Shown: positions 1-6,616, counted from the first letter of the stretch. The stretch is 8,574 bases of DNA from Candidatus Margulisiibacteriota bacterium (GCA_018817195.1 JAHIUL010000133.1:1-8574), one strand, 5' to 3'. Numbers and translations are program-made. The notes: a model not told the origin generated them from the sequence alone.

Positions 1-46
1 CCACCTGCTTAAAAGGCAGATGCTCTACCAGCTGAGCTACCGGGTC
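1..46 (-). tRNA. tRNA-Lys (anticodon UUU), 3' part cut by the window edge
   Basis: The reverse strand reads as the first 46 nt of a tRNA. It has a 7-nt acceptor strand GACCCGG, then TA, a D-stem GCTC/GAGC around loop AGCTGGTA, a connecting A, an anticodon stem TCTGC/GCAGG with a T-G closing pair, and loop CTTTTAA. The anticodon TTT lies at 11-13, so it decodes lysine AAA/AAG. The variable loop breaks off at base 1, so the T-arm, the 3' acceptor strand and any encoded CCA are outside the window. Its own promoter lies just upstream. Confidence 0.95.
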
Positions 47-59
47 TTCACAATCTTGA

Positions 60-88
60 ATCATACAGAAAATTTACTTTTTTTTCAA
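60..88 (-). promoter_or_regulatory. Sigma-70-like promoter of the tRNA-Lys gene
   Basis: On the minus strand TTGAAA (88-83) is followed by a 17-nt spacer and TATGAT (65-60). Each hexamer differs from consensus at one position. Transcription would start near 53, a few bases before the mature tRNA 5' end at 46. It lies in the 52-nt gap after the phosphatase gene. No GC-rich terminator is visible there, so read-through from the upstream operon into the tRNA is also possible. Confidence 0.6.
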
Positions 89-98
89 CCCCAAAAAA

Positions 99-890
99 TC
101 ATTTTTTCGACAGACACTTTAATAAATCCTTGTGAACTTTTCCATTAGAAGCAACATATTTTTTTGTATCAATGCTCCACCTTTTTCCCTTAAAGTCAGA
201 CACCATCCCCCCAGCTTCTTCTACTAAAAGCAGGCCCGCGGCAAAATCCCAAACCGCGTCATTAAACTCAATTTCAGCCTCAACTTTCCCTTCCGCCACA
301 TAGGTTAAGCCGGCGGCGGTTGAGCCAAACATCCTAAAATTAAAAATTTTATCGGCCATTGCCCCCAGCACTCTTAGCATAGCCGTTTTTTCTTTTTCGA
401 TACTGCTGTCATATACAATTGTTGCGTCTTTTATCTTTTTTTTAGAGACCTTAATTCTTTTTCCGTTAAGATAACAACCCTTTCCTCTCTGCGCATGATA
501 CAAACCGCCGGCCAGCGGCATATTAATCACTCCGACAACAACTTCTTTTTTGTTTTGCAGGGCGATTGAAGTGCCAAAAATATTTATTCCCCGGATAAAA
601 TTATGCGTGCCGTCAAGCGGATCAATTATCCAGCGGTATTCGGAATCAAAAGTGTAATTAGGGCTTTCTTCCGCCAATATATTGTCTTTTGGAAAATATT
701 TTTTTATTAAACCCACAATTATTTTCTCGGCTTTAAGATCGATTTTTGTAACCAGGCTGCCGTCCTTCTTTCTAATAAACTTGATCGGCCGGTCAAAATT
801 ATCAACCAGCATACGGCCCGCTTTTTCCGCCGCCCTGATTGCCAGCTTTAGCCGTTTATCCACCTCTAATTCTCGTTTTTGCCTGCTCAT
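99..890 (-). CDS. Inositol monophosphatase family protein (SuhB/IMPase-like)
   Basis: A 263-residue protein of normal length for the Mg2+-dependent, Li+-sensitive IMPase superfamily. The metal-binding motifs are present in order: AEES at 73-76, DPLDGT at 90-95 after WII, and WDFAAG at 214-219 followed by an EEAGG segment. The family hydrolyses small phosphate esters such as inositol-1-phosphate, histidinol phosphate, fructose-1,6-bisphosphate or PAP. The motifs confirm the family but not the substrate. The ATG at 890 shares one base with the TAA of the upstream radical SAM gene (TAATG), so translation is probably coupled. AGGAGG at 907-902 is the ribosome-binding site. It is the last gene of the operon that starts with the arginine decarboxylase. 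The start and family are well supported; the physiological role is open. Confidence 0.93.
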   Translation of the reverse strand: MSRQKRELEVDKRLKLAIRAAEKAGRMLVDNFDRPIKFIRKKDGSLVTKIDLKAEKIIVGLIKKYFPKDNILAEESPNYTFDSEYRWIIDPLDGTHNFIRGINIFGTSIALQNKKEVVVGVINMPLAGGLYHAQRGKGCYLNGKRIKVSKKKIKDATIVYDSSIEKEKTAMLRVLGAMADKIFNFRMFGSTAAGLTYVAEGKVEAEIEFNDAVWDFAAGLLLVEEAGGMVSDFKGKRWSIDTKKYVASNGKVHKDLLKCLSKK

Positions 891-1660
891 TATTTTAACG
901 GCCTCCTCTTTTCCAGATCAGTTTTGTTAATCGGCTCAACCCGGGAGCGTTTTTTATCGTACACAGAATAAACTTTTAGCGGGGTAAACATATTTTTGAT
1001 TGAATCAATTTCTTCTTTTGACAAAACAAGAGTTTTATCCCCCTGGGGCGTCGGGCGCGTCGGGGTATTAATTTCAACTTCAACAGGATCAATCTCTTTT
1101 GCCAGTTTTGCAAGTTGGCTCGCACAGTTTTTATTCTGCGGCAGAAACATAATCTGCAAAGATAACTTCCCTGGATAATCTTGGTTAAAGGCTTTTATTC
1201 CCTCAAAAACCCGGGCAAAATTCAAATTCTCGATGGGCTGATTTATTAATTGAAAAATTTCCTCATTAGGCGCATCAAGTTTGGCAATAACTTTATCAGC
1301 TAAGCTTAATTCCCTGCGCACCTGCGGGTCAAACATCAAGCTAGAATTAGTTAAAACCGCAACAGGCTTGCTAATTTTATTTTTTGCCGCATTAATCACT
1401 TCGCCAAGATTTGCCGCCAGAGTTGGCTCTCCTTTACCAGAAAAAGTAACATAATCTATTGGCACATCGGGGATTTGTGCTAATTCCTTAACTACTTCTT
1501 GGGTCGGAACAAAAACCTGTCTCTGTAAAGTGTATTCTATATCTTTGCCTACCTGACAATAAATACAATTGAAAGTACAAACTTTTGTTTCTGGGAGAAG
1601 ATCAATCCCCAGGGAACGGCCCAATCTCCAGCTGGCAACCGGGCCGTAAACATATTTCAT
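890..1660 (-). CDS. Radical SAM protein of the COG0731 type
   Basis: A 256-residue radical SAM enzyme. The N-terminus, VYGPVASWRLGRSLGIDLLP, is the signature opening of the COG0731 Fe-S oxidoreductases (archaeal relatives include the wyosine-forming TYW1). It is followed by the cluster motif CxxxCxxC at Cys28, Cys32 and Cys35, which binds a [4Fe-4S] cluster and S-adenosylmethionine. FSGKGEPT at 73-80 is the SAM-contacting GGE-like strand. Bacterial members have no firmly known reaction, and archaeal wyosine synthesis should not be transferred to this protein. The arginine of the usual SRRLG is Trp11 here. The ATG at 1660 lies 3 nt past the stop of the preceding radical SAM gene, with a weak GAGGGG site about 8 nt upstream. 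The gene overlaps the phosphatase start by one base. Family call is firm, substrate unknown. Confidence 0.9.
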   Translation of the reverse strand: MKYVYGPVASWRLGRSLGIDLLPETKVCTFNCIYCQVGKDIEYTLQRQVFVPTQEVVKELAQIPDVPIDYVTFSGKGEPTLAANLGEVINAAKNKISKPVAVLTNSSLMFDPQVRRELSLADKVIAKLDAPNEEIFQLINQPIENLNFARVFEGIKAFNQDYPGKLSLQIMFLPQNKNCASQLAKLAKEIDPVEVEINTPTRPTPQGDKTLVLSKEEIDSIKNMFTPLKVYSVYDKKRSRVEPINKTDLEKRRPLK

Positions 1661-1663
1661 CAG

Positions 1664-2374
1664 TTAAGCCCCTCTAACAACAGTATTGGGCACATGTTGT
1701 TTTGCCAGATCTTTCATCTCATTTAATTGTTCGCGGGTATACGGTTTAACTTCACGCAGACTAACAGCCCAGGCATGTTTGGGCACAAATTGCTGCAGCA
1801 CAAACTTGCGCGCTCCTGAAATATGTTTTGCAATATCAACAACATCTTCCGCGCTTAACAGCGTCGGTACAACTGTAGTCCTAAATTCATATCCAATGCC
1901 GCTTGACATAATAAATTCAATACTTTGCTTTACCCGGGCCAAATCACTTTTTATGCCGGCAAGCTTATTATACCTTTCATCCAGCGGACCTTTAATATCC
2001 ATAGCAATATAATCAATCAATTTTTCACCATGCAAGTCTTTAAGACAGCCGGGGTTGGCGCCATTTGAATCAAGCTTAACCTGAAAACCCATGCCTTTGA
2101 TATATCTCAAAAAGTCTGACAAACCATTATTAACGTGCAAACAAGGCTCTCCGCCAGTCAAGCATATACCATCAATAAAATCTTTATGCTCAAGCAAAAA
2201 ACTTTCTATCTTATTCAAGGGAATTGATTCATGACTTTGCGGCTCTTCGATCAATGAGGCATTATGACAAAAGGGACAGCGAAAATTACAGCCAGCGACA
2301 TAAAGGGTTGAAACAACCTTGCCGTCCCAGTCTAGAAATGATGTTTTTGAAAAACCCTTGATATCCAAAGGCAT
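1664..2374 (-). CDS. Anaerobic ribonucleotide reductase activating-type radical SAM protein (NrdG/PflA-like)
   Basis: A 236-residue radical SAM activase-like protein. The cluster motif is CNFRCPFCHN with Cys29, Cys33 and Cys36, and TGGEP lies at 73-77. The opening, with 'GFSKTSFLDWDGKVVSTLYVAGC' character, matches the group usually annotated as anaerobic ribonucleoside-triphosphate reductase activating protein. Such enzymes put a glycyl radical on a partner using SAM and a [4Fe-4S] cluster. No glycyl-radical partner (NrdD or a PFL-like enzyme) is in this window, so the target is inferred from family only. The length fits the longer NrdG2-like subgroup rather than the short enterobacterial NrdG. 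It starts 5 nt after the arginine decarboxylase stop, with a weak AAAGG site inside that gene's last codons, and ends 3 nt before the next radical SAM gene. Confidence 0.85.
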   Translation of the reverse strand: MPLDIKGFSKTSFLDWDGKVVSTLYVAGCNFRCPFCHNASLIEEPQSHESIPLNKIESFLLEHKDFIDGICLTGGEPCLHVNNGLSDFLRYIKGMGFQVKLDSNGANPGCLKDLHGEKLIDYIAMDIKGPLDERYNKLAGIKSDLARVKQSIEFIMSSGIGYEFRTTVVPTLLSAEDVVDIAKHISGARKFVLQQFVPKHAWAVSLREVKPYTREQLNEMKDLAKQHVPNTVVRGA

Positions 2375-2379
2375 GACGC

Positions 2380-2961
2380 TTAAACCTTTGCATTGCTGGT
2401 TTGGGCGCCCTGGTCAATAATCAGCACAGCAGCAGCTAAAATTGTGGTCCAGACTCCACGCTGGCCGATAGCGCTTTGAGTAATATTAGTTGTCTTAACT
2501 ATTTCGTTTGAAAGTTTCCACATATCCTGGCGTTCGTCCCAGCTGGCGTCCTCATCAAAAGGAATACCCAGCGTTGTAGCCAACATCTGCGCGGCTAAAT
2601 CTTCAGCATAGTCTCCCGCTTCTTCATCCGTCTGGCCAAAAGAATGATGCTCGCTTAAATAGCCGTATGATTTTTCATCAGAAGGGATCGCCATGCCAAC
2701 AGAAGAAGAAATTAAGCGATGTGATTCATTGGTCTCATTGCGCGCCATAACAATAAAGGTGATCTCGCCGGGCCTGAGCAGTTTTATGCCCTGATCTTTT
2801 GAAATAAGCCTGCAGCCCGGAGGGAAAATACTTGAAACATGGACATAATTAACAGCTTGGATGCCTGCATCGCGCAACGCCATCTCAAAGCTGGCTAATT
2901 TTTCTCTGTGCCGGCCAACGCCTTTGGTCAAGAATATTTTTGACGGGACCATTTGACTCAT
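2380..2961 (-). CDS. pdaD: Pyruvoyl-dependent arginine decarboxylase (proenzyme)
   Basis: A 193-residue protein of the PvlArgDC family, which converts arginine to agmatine and CO2 as a first step to polyamines or for acid resistance. The typical start [20 protein letters not shown] is followed by the self-cleavage site [10 protein letters not shown]. Cleavage between Ser43 and Ser44 would leave a short beta chain and a longer alpha chain with an N-terminal pyruvoyl group instead of PLP. Glu104 in YLSEHHS is in the right place for the catalytic glutamate known from the Methanocaldococcus enzyme (my alignment from memory). I chose ATG 2961 over an in-frame TTG at 2967 because GAGGT (2974-2970) is 8 nt from the ATG but only 2 nt from the TTG. 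No agmatinase or spermidine synthase is adjacent. It heads a tight operon with two radical SAM genes and a phosphatase. Confidence 0.94.
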   Translation of the reverse strand: MSQMVPSKIFLTKGVGRHREKLASFEMALRDAGIQAVNYVHVSSIFPPGCRLISKDQGIKLLRPGEITFIVMARNETNESHRLISSSVGMAIPSDEKSYGYLSEHHSFGQTDEEAGDYAEDLAAQMLATTLGIPFDEDASWDERQDMWKLSNEIVKTTNITQSAIGQRGVWTTILAAAVLIIDQGAQTSNAKV

Positions 2962-2969
2962 AATCAACT

Positions 2970-2974
2970 ACCTC
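2970..2974 (-). promoter_or_regulatory. Ribosome-binding site that sets the pdaD start
   Basis: GAGGT on the minus strand lies 8 nt before ATG 2961 and only 2 nt before TTG 2967. The spacing favours the ATG, removing two residues from the longest reading frame. Confidence 0.7.
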
Positions 2975-2975
2975 A

Positions 2976-3053
2976 TTGCTTTTAGAAATCAACAATTAAT
3001 TATAGCATTATATTTCAAAAATATATAATAAAACTAAATAATTCTAAAAGCAA
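2976..3053. repeat. 12-bp perfect inverted repeat bracketing the pdaD leader
   Basis: TTGCTTTTAGAA at 2976-2987 is exactly complementary to TTCTAAAAGCAA at 3042-3053, with a 54-nt very AT-rich interior. The proximal arm ends one base from the pdaD ribosome-binding site. The distal arm contains the best -35 candidate. It could be a paired operator, or an mRNA stem that hides the ribosome-binding site when transcription enters from upstream. Both roles are inference. Confidence 0.6.
2999..3053 (-). promoter_or_regulatory. Probable promoter region of the pdaD operon
   Basis: The gap of about 100 nt between the 81-codon gene and pdaD is extremely AT-rich. One candidate on the minus strand is TTGCTT (3053-3048), a 17-nt spacer and TATTAT (3030-3025). 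Two perfect TATAAT hexamers also occur at 3012-3007 and 3004-2999, but without a good -35 at normal spacing. A promoter here is likely; the exact elements cannot be settled by eye. No terminator for the upstream unit is visible. Confidence 0.4.
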
Positions 3054-3063
3054 CACGAGCCAG

Positions 3064-3309
3064 CTAATTAAATATTCTTTTTAACCAATTTTTATTAGTT
3101 AATATTCTGCTCAAACCTCTTTTCCAGGCAACTATTTTTCTGCTGGAGCGCGAACCCGGCGAAACGCCATAAATTAAAGGACGATAAGACGCGGAATAAT
3201 GTTCCTGATCATAGGCCATTTCAGCCTCCATGATCTGTGAGCAAATCCCCATCCGGCTGCCGACAATTGAAATTCCATCAACTAGATCAATCTGTCTTTT
3301 AACTGTCAC
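3064..3309 (-). CDS. Small uncharacterised protein coupled to the DUF134 gene
   Basis: I do not recognise this 81-residue protein. The evidence for coding is position and translation signals: a GTG start 4 nt after the DUF134 stop, GAGGGG (3322-3317) 7 nt upstream and formed by the last two codons of DUF134, and codon choice like its neighbours. It has one cysteine (Cys23), no transmembrane segment and no metal-binding cluster. The first half is mixed and acidic in part. The C-terminal third is clearly basic, with Arg/Lys spread between aromatic residues (WKRGLSRIL, then NWLKRIFN), which could form an amphipathic helix or touch nucleic acid. It is not the glycine/methionine-rich DUF5320-like or NifX-like protein often found beside DUF134. 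It could be a regulator partner, or a chance open frame, though the coupling argues against the latter. Confidence 0.6.
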   Translation of the reverse strand: MTVKRQIDLVDGISIVGSRMGICSQIMEAEMAYDQEHYSASYRPLIYGVSPGSRSSRKIVAWKRGLSRILTNKNWLKRIFN

Positions 3310-3313
3310 ACTT

Positions 3314-3625
3314 TCACCCCTCTTTAATTTTAAATGAAATATAACTGGGAAAAGTAACCTGGATTGCCTTGCCCTTTAGCAGCGCTTCAACTATTTTCTT
3401 TCTGCCTGAATATAAAAGCCTTTGCACCGTGGGTCGAGAAATGCCCATGTTGCGGCCCGCCTGAGCCTGTTCCAGCTCGCGAAAGTCGCATAAGCGCATG
3501 GCTTCAAGCTCGTCCCCAGCCACATTGGAAATGGTCAGCTTCTCAAATTCCCTTCCGCGCGGCTGATAAATAACTTCTTTAATAAGCGGGCTTAATCTTC
3601 TATTTTTCTTTGGTCTCGGCGACAC
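3314..3625 (-). CDS. DUF134 (UPF0251) family DNA-binding protein
   Basis: A 103-residue protein matching the DUF134/UPF0251 family in length and layout. It has a basic start SPRPKKNRRLSPL, a central YQPRG.....L segment, the DELEAMRLCDFRELEQAQAG helix at about 38-57, and a sigma-70 region-4-like helix-turn-helix, MGISRPTVQRLLYSGRKKI, at about 60-78. The HTH indicates sequence-specific DNA binding. The regulon of this family is mostly unknown, and members are often linked to Fe-Mo-cofactor-like or small metal-protein genes. The start is GTG, supported by GGAGGG (3640-3635) at 9 nt. It is first in its own transcription unit, behind a strong promoter with a palindrome, so autoregulation is likely. 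The 81-codon gene follows after 4 nt. Confidence 0.88.
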   Translation of the reverse strand: MSPRPKKNRRLSPLIKEVIYQPRGREFEKLTISNVAGDELEAMRLCDFRELEQAQAGRNMGISRPTVQRLLYSGRKKIVEALLKGKAIQVTFPSYISFKIKEG

Positions 3626-3648
3626 TTAAATAAACCCTCCAAACTTAG

Positions 3649-3668
3649 TTATGAGCATATGCCCATAA
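3649..3668. promoter_or_regulatory. 20-bp palindromic candidate operator of the DUF134 unit
   Basis: TTATGAGCATATGCCCATAA is a perfect palindrome except for one mismatched pair (half-sites ttatgagcat and ttatgggcat). It overlaps the downstream part of the -10 hexamer and the predicted transcription start near 3658. A dimeric repressor bound there would block initiation. The DUF134 protein encoded immediately downstream is the obvious candidate binder, which is inference. Confidence 0.65.
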
Positions 3669-3692
3669 TAAAGCATAAAAAAATATTGTCAA
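3665..3692 (-). promoter_or_regulatory. Strong sigma-70-like promoter of the DUF134 unit
   Basis: On the minus strand a consensus TTGACA (3692-3687), a 16-nt spacer and TATTAT (3670-3665, one mismatch to TATAAT). It starts 12 nt after the stop of the dehydratase gene, so the DUF134 unit has its own promoter despite following the glycan operon on the same strand. Confidence 0.75.
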
Positions 3693-3704
3693 GCGGTATT
3701 TTTG

Positions 3705-5453
3705 TTAAACTTTTTTCTTGACCATCAGGATGCTTTTATGGGCTGTTTCAAAAATTTCCTCATCCGGAGAGATTAACTCTTCTGACAGTTTTTCGCCTGG
3801 CCGCAGGCCGACATACTTAACTGAGATATCTTTACCCGGTTCAAGCCCGGAAAGAGTGATTAAATCTTTGGCCAGGTCAGCGATTTTTATCGGCTCGCCC
3901 ATATCCAGGACAAAAATCTCCCCGCCCTGCCCCATTAACCCAGCCAGGATAACCAGCTGGACAGCCTCAGGAATGGTCATAAAGAAACGCACTACATTAG
4001 GATGGGTAACGGTTACTTCTTTGCCCTGGGCAATCTGCCGCTTAAACAGAGGAATAACAGAACCGCGGCTGTTGATAACATTACCAAAACGGGTGACCAT
4101 AAACTTTGTTTTCCCTTTGCCGTGTAAACCTAAAACTATTGTTTCCGCTTCCTGTTTTGATTTCCCCATAACTGAAGTCGGGCTTACAGCCTTATCTGTT
4201 GAAATTAAAACAAATCTCTCTACGCCATGGATCAAGGCGCTCTCTGCTATATTTTTTGTCCCCTGGACATTATTTTTATATGCTTCTTCCGGATGCTTCT
4301 CCATCAAGCCAACATGCTTATAGGCCGCGGCATGAAAAATAATCTGCGGACAATATTTATCCAATATCTGGTCAACGCGCGCTTTATCCTGCACATTGGC
4401 AATAACCGGAACTAACTTATCTGCGAAAATATTTTCACGCAGTTCAAGATCAATATGAAAAATACTGTTTTCACCCTGTCCAACCATAATCAGCTGCTTT
4501 GGGCTGCATTTTGAGATCTGGCGGCATAATTCAGAGCCAATTGACCCGCCTGCCCCAGTCACTAAAATAGTTTTGCCTTCTAGTCCTTTTCGCAACTCAT
4601 TAAACTCAAATTTAATCGGCTTGCGGCCCAGCAAATCCTCTTCTTTCACTTCCCTGATGTTATTAACAGAAACATTACCGTCGATTAATTCATAAATCGG
4701 CGGCAGAGTCTTGTACTTGAGCTTAGCCTGCCGGCAAACAGAAACAATCCTTCGCCTTTCTTTGCCTGAGGCAGCAGGGATAGCAATAATAGCCTCATCA
4801 ATTTTGTTCCCCTTAATTAATTCCGGTATATCTTCGGTCCCCCCCAATACTTTAATGCCGTGAATCGATAAGCCTACTTTTTTAGGATTATCATCAATTA
4901 GGCCAACAGGATAATAGCCATTCCTTACCCTGAGCATTTCCCGCAAAATTGACTCTCCGGCATCTCCAGCGCCAATAATCAAAACTTTTTTTCGCTCAAT
5001 ATCTTTTTGCTCCATGACCATTGGGAATATTTTCTCCCTGGAAATGCGCCACATAAAACGGCTGCCGCCGATCAAAAGCAGGTCCAAAAGCCAGGCGACA
5101 ACAGAGACTGAATAAGGATATCTGCCCACTCCCAAAACAAAAGTTACTGCAAAACCAAAAGTTGAGGCAATAGAAACCGCGAAAAAGATTGACAATAATG
5201 CGTCTATGCTGGCATAAGTCCAGACCTGGCGATAAAGGCCAAAGCGCAGGAAGATATAAATACTAACCACAGTAATCGGCAAAGATAACTGCAGGTATCT
5301 AATAAGATAATTAACGGGCACAAAGCCGTCAAAACGGATTAAAAAAGCCAGAAAAATAGAAAAATTTATTATAAGGGCATCAAATAATATCAAAAATATC
5401 TTGGAATTAGTCAGGTGTTTCACGCTTAATATGTTAGCATATCTGCCGGACAA
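3705..5453 (-). CDS. Membrane nucleotide-sugar 4,6-dehydratase (FlaA1/WbpM/PglF-like)
   Basis: A 582-residue protein of the long membrane-bound dehydratase family. Four hydrophobic helices lie at about 18-40, 50-71, 85-108 and 115-131. A first nucleotide-binding domain follows with GAGDAGE at 161-167, then the short-chain dehydrogenase domain with TGAGGSIGSE at 299-308. STDKAVSP at 418-425 precedes Met429 and Lys433, the MxxxK pair that replaces the usual YxxxK. Known relatives convert UDP-GlcNAc to the 4-keto-6-deoxy sugar, the first step to bacillosamine or fucosamine-type sugars, at the inner membrane. The exact sugar cannot be read from the sequence. The start is TTG, 8 nt after the aminotransferase stop, with only a weak TAGG site. 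The next in-frame candidate, GTG 5423, has no ribosome-binding site. It is the last gene of the glycan operon seen here. Confidence 0.92.
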   Translation of the reverse strand: MSGRYANILSVKHLTNSKIFLILFDALIINFSIFLAFLIRFDGFVPVNYLIRYLQLSLPITVVSIYIFLRFGLYRQVWTYASIDALLSIFFAVSIASTFGFAVTFVLGVGRYPYSVSVVAWLLDLLLIGGSRFMWRISREKIFPMVMEQKDIERKKVLIIGAGDAGESILREMLRVRNGYYPVGLIDDNPKKVGLSIHGIKVLGGTEDIPELIKGNKIDEAIIAIPAASGKERRRIVSVCRQAKLKYKTLPPIYELIDGNVSVNNIREVKEEDLLGRKPIKFEFNELRKGLEGKTILVTGAGGSIGSELCRQISKCSPKQLIMVGQGENSIFHIDLELRENIFADKLVPVIANVQDKARVDQILDKYCPQIIFHAAAYKHVGLMEKHPEEAYKNNVQGTKNIAESALIHGVERFVLISTDKAVSPTSVMGKSKQEAETIVLGLHGKGKTKFMVTRFGNVINSRGSVIPLFKRQIAQGKEVTVTHPNVVRFFMTIPEAVQLVILAGLMGQGGEIFVLDMGEPIKIADLAKDLITLSGLEPGKDISVKYVGLRPGEKLSEELISPDEEIFETAHKSILMVKKKV

Positions 5454-5461
5454 TGGGTAGC

Positions 5462-6616
5462 CTAGAGCAGGGGTTTTAAGGCAGAAACTACAAAATCAAC
5501 CTGTTTTTCAGTTAAATTATTAAAAAACGGCAAAGCAATCGTTCTTTGGGCAATTTTCTCTGTCACAGGGAAATCGCCTTTTTTATAACCCAGGGCAGCA
5601 TAAAACGGCTGAAGATGGATGGGCGAAAAATAATCGCTGCAGCCAATGCCTTTTGCCTGTAATTTCTGCAAAATATTATCCCGGTCAGATTGGCTATAGC
5701 CATCCTCCAATATAACAACATAAACAAACCAGCTTCTCCTGGTTCCAGAAGGAGAACTTAACAGTTTTAATCCTTGAACATCTTTGAGCCGTTCATTATA
5801 CATAGCTGCAACTTTATCACGTTTGACTAGAATTTCTGTTATTCGCTTCATTTGCACAATTCCTAAGGCGCAGTTAATATCGCTTAGCCTATAGTTATAT
5901 CCTAATCTTTGATGCTGCAGCCAGCCGCCGTTATCTTGCCTGCCCTGGTTTCTCATGCTGCGGCAAAGACCGGCAATCTCATCATCATCTGTTACAATTA
6001 CACCGCCCTCGCCTGTTGTAATCTGTTTATTCGGATAAAAGGCAAAACAGGCGGCATCGGCAAAAGTGCCTGCTTTTTGGCTGTTTAGTTCTGAGCCTAA
6101 CGCCTCACAAGAATCCTCAATTAGCCTAAGGTTATGTTTCTTAGCAATTTGCTGCAGCTTTGGCCAATCAGCCGGCAAACCAAAAAGATCAACTGCTAAA
6201 ATAGCTTTTGTTTTGCTGGATACTAGATGCTGGCTTGCCCTGAGCCCCGAGCTCAAGCGAGGGGTCGAAGGGATGCTGGATACATCGATGTTTAAGGTGT
6301 TTGGATCAATATCAACAAAAACTGGTTTGGCACGCTCAAAAAGAATGCAGTTAGCTGAAGCGATAAAGCTAAACGGAGTTGTTACAACCTCATCCCCTTC
6401 TAATATGCCAAGGGATCGAACAATCAAATGCAGAGCGCTGGTGCCGCTGTTAACAGCTATGGCATGCTTTACTCCAATATATTTTGCAATTAACCTTTCA
6501 AATTCTGGCAATTTTGGGCCAAGACTTAACTGAGGTGTTTTCAAAACATCAACAACAGCCTTAATTTCGGCCTCAGTAATATCAGGAGCTGAAAGAGGAA
6601 TCTTTAGTTCTACCAT
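5462..6616 (-). CDS. DegT/DnrJ/EryC1/StrS-family nucleotide-sugar aminotransferase
   Basis: A 384-residue PLP enzyme that transfers an amino group, usually from glutamate, to a keto-sugar nucleotide. NSGTSALHL at 56-64 binds the PLP phosphate. Asp168 in IEDSCEALGS contacts the pyridine nitrogen. Lys197 in FYPNKQITTGEGG forms the Schiff base. The NYRLSDINCALG segment near 240-252 is also typical. With the downstream 4,6-dehydratase it would make a UDP-4-amino-6-deoxy sugar, like the PglF/PglE pair. Residues about 112-134 form an unusual loop, rich in Ser, Pro and Arg, where relatives have roughly ten residues. The DNA there is a GC-rich palindromic repeat bounded by direct repeats. The frame is kept and the catalytic residues are intact, so the enzyme is probably active. 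The ATG overlaps the transferase stop by 7 nt. Confidence 0.93.
   Translation of the reverse strand: MVELKIPLSAPDITEAEIKAVVDVLKTPQLSLGPKLPEFERLIAKYIGVKHAIAVNSGTSALHLIVRSLGILEGDEVVTTPFSFIASANCILFERAKPVFVDIDPNTLNIDVSSIPSTPRLSSGLRASQHLVSSKTKAILAVDLFGLPADWPKLQQIAKKHNLRLIEDSCEALGSELNSQKAGTFADAACFAFYPNKQITTGEGGVIVTDDDEIAGLCRSMRNQGRQDNGGWLQHQRLGYNYRLSDINCALGIVQMKRITEILVKRDKVAAMYNERLKDVQGLKLLSSPSGTRRSWFVYVVILEDGYSQSDRDNILQKLQAKGIGCSDYFSPIHLQPFYAALGYKKGDFPVTEKIAQRTIALPFFNNLTEKQVDFVVSALKPLL
6214..6283. repeat. In-frame GC-rich palindromic repeat element within the aminotransferase gene
   Basis: TGCTGGATAC occurs at 6214-6223 and again at 6274-6283, exactly 60 bp apart. The DNA between is much more GC-rich than the gene. 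It contains CCCTGAGCCCC at 6238-6248 and GGGGTCGAAGGG at 6261-6272, which form an imperfect hairpin around a GAGCTC core. GATGCTGG also recurs at 6226-6233 and 6272-6279. The start CCCTGAGC and end TCGAAGGG resemble a dispersed palindromic repeat common in bacterial genomes, which I recall rather than searched. It adds protein residues VSS...VSS 20 codons apart, in frame. Confidence 0.65.

Noticed and set aside
1..98. tRNA-Lys as an integration site for a mobile element
   Set aside because: No integrase, repeated tRNA 3' end or other mobile gene is visible, and the tRNA 3' end is outside the window.
90..110. A6/T6 stem at the end of the phosphatase gene as a terminator
   Set aside because: AAAAAA-TGA-TTTTTT contains no GC pairs, so it would be too weak to act as an intrinsic terminator; it straddles the stop codon.
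682..930. Open frame on the plus strand opposite the phosphatase
   Set aside because: It lies antisense to a gene with clear catalytic motifs, shows no recognisable domain, and is typical shadow sequence.
3718..4323. Long 201-codon plus-strand frame opposite the dehydratase
   Set aside because: It is antisense to the well-supported SDR domain, and its composition (rich in Ser, Thr, Pro, Ile) is that expected of a reverse-frame shadow.
5735..5765. Small inverted repeat (CTCC...GGAG with TGG/CCA) in the aminotransferase gene
   Set aside because: It is short and interrupted by a bulge, and encodes an ordinary part of the protein, so chance is the simplest explanation.
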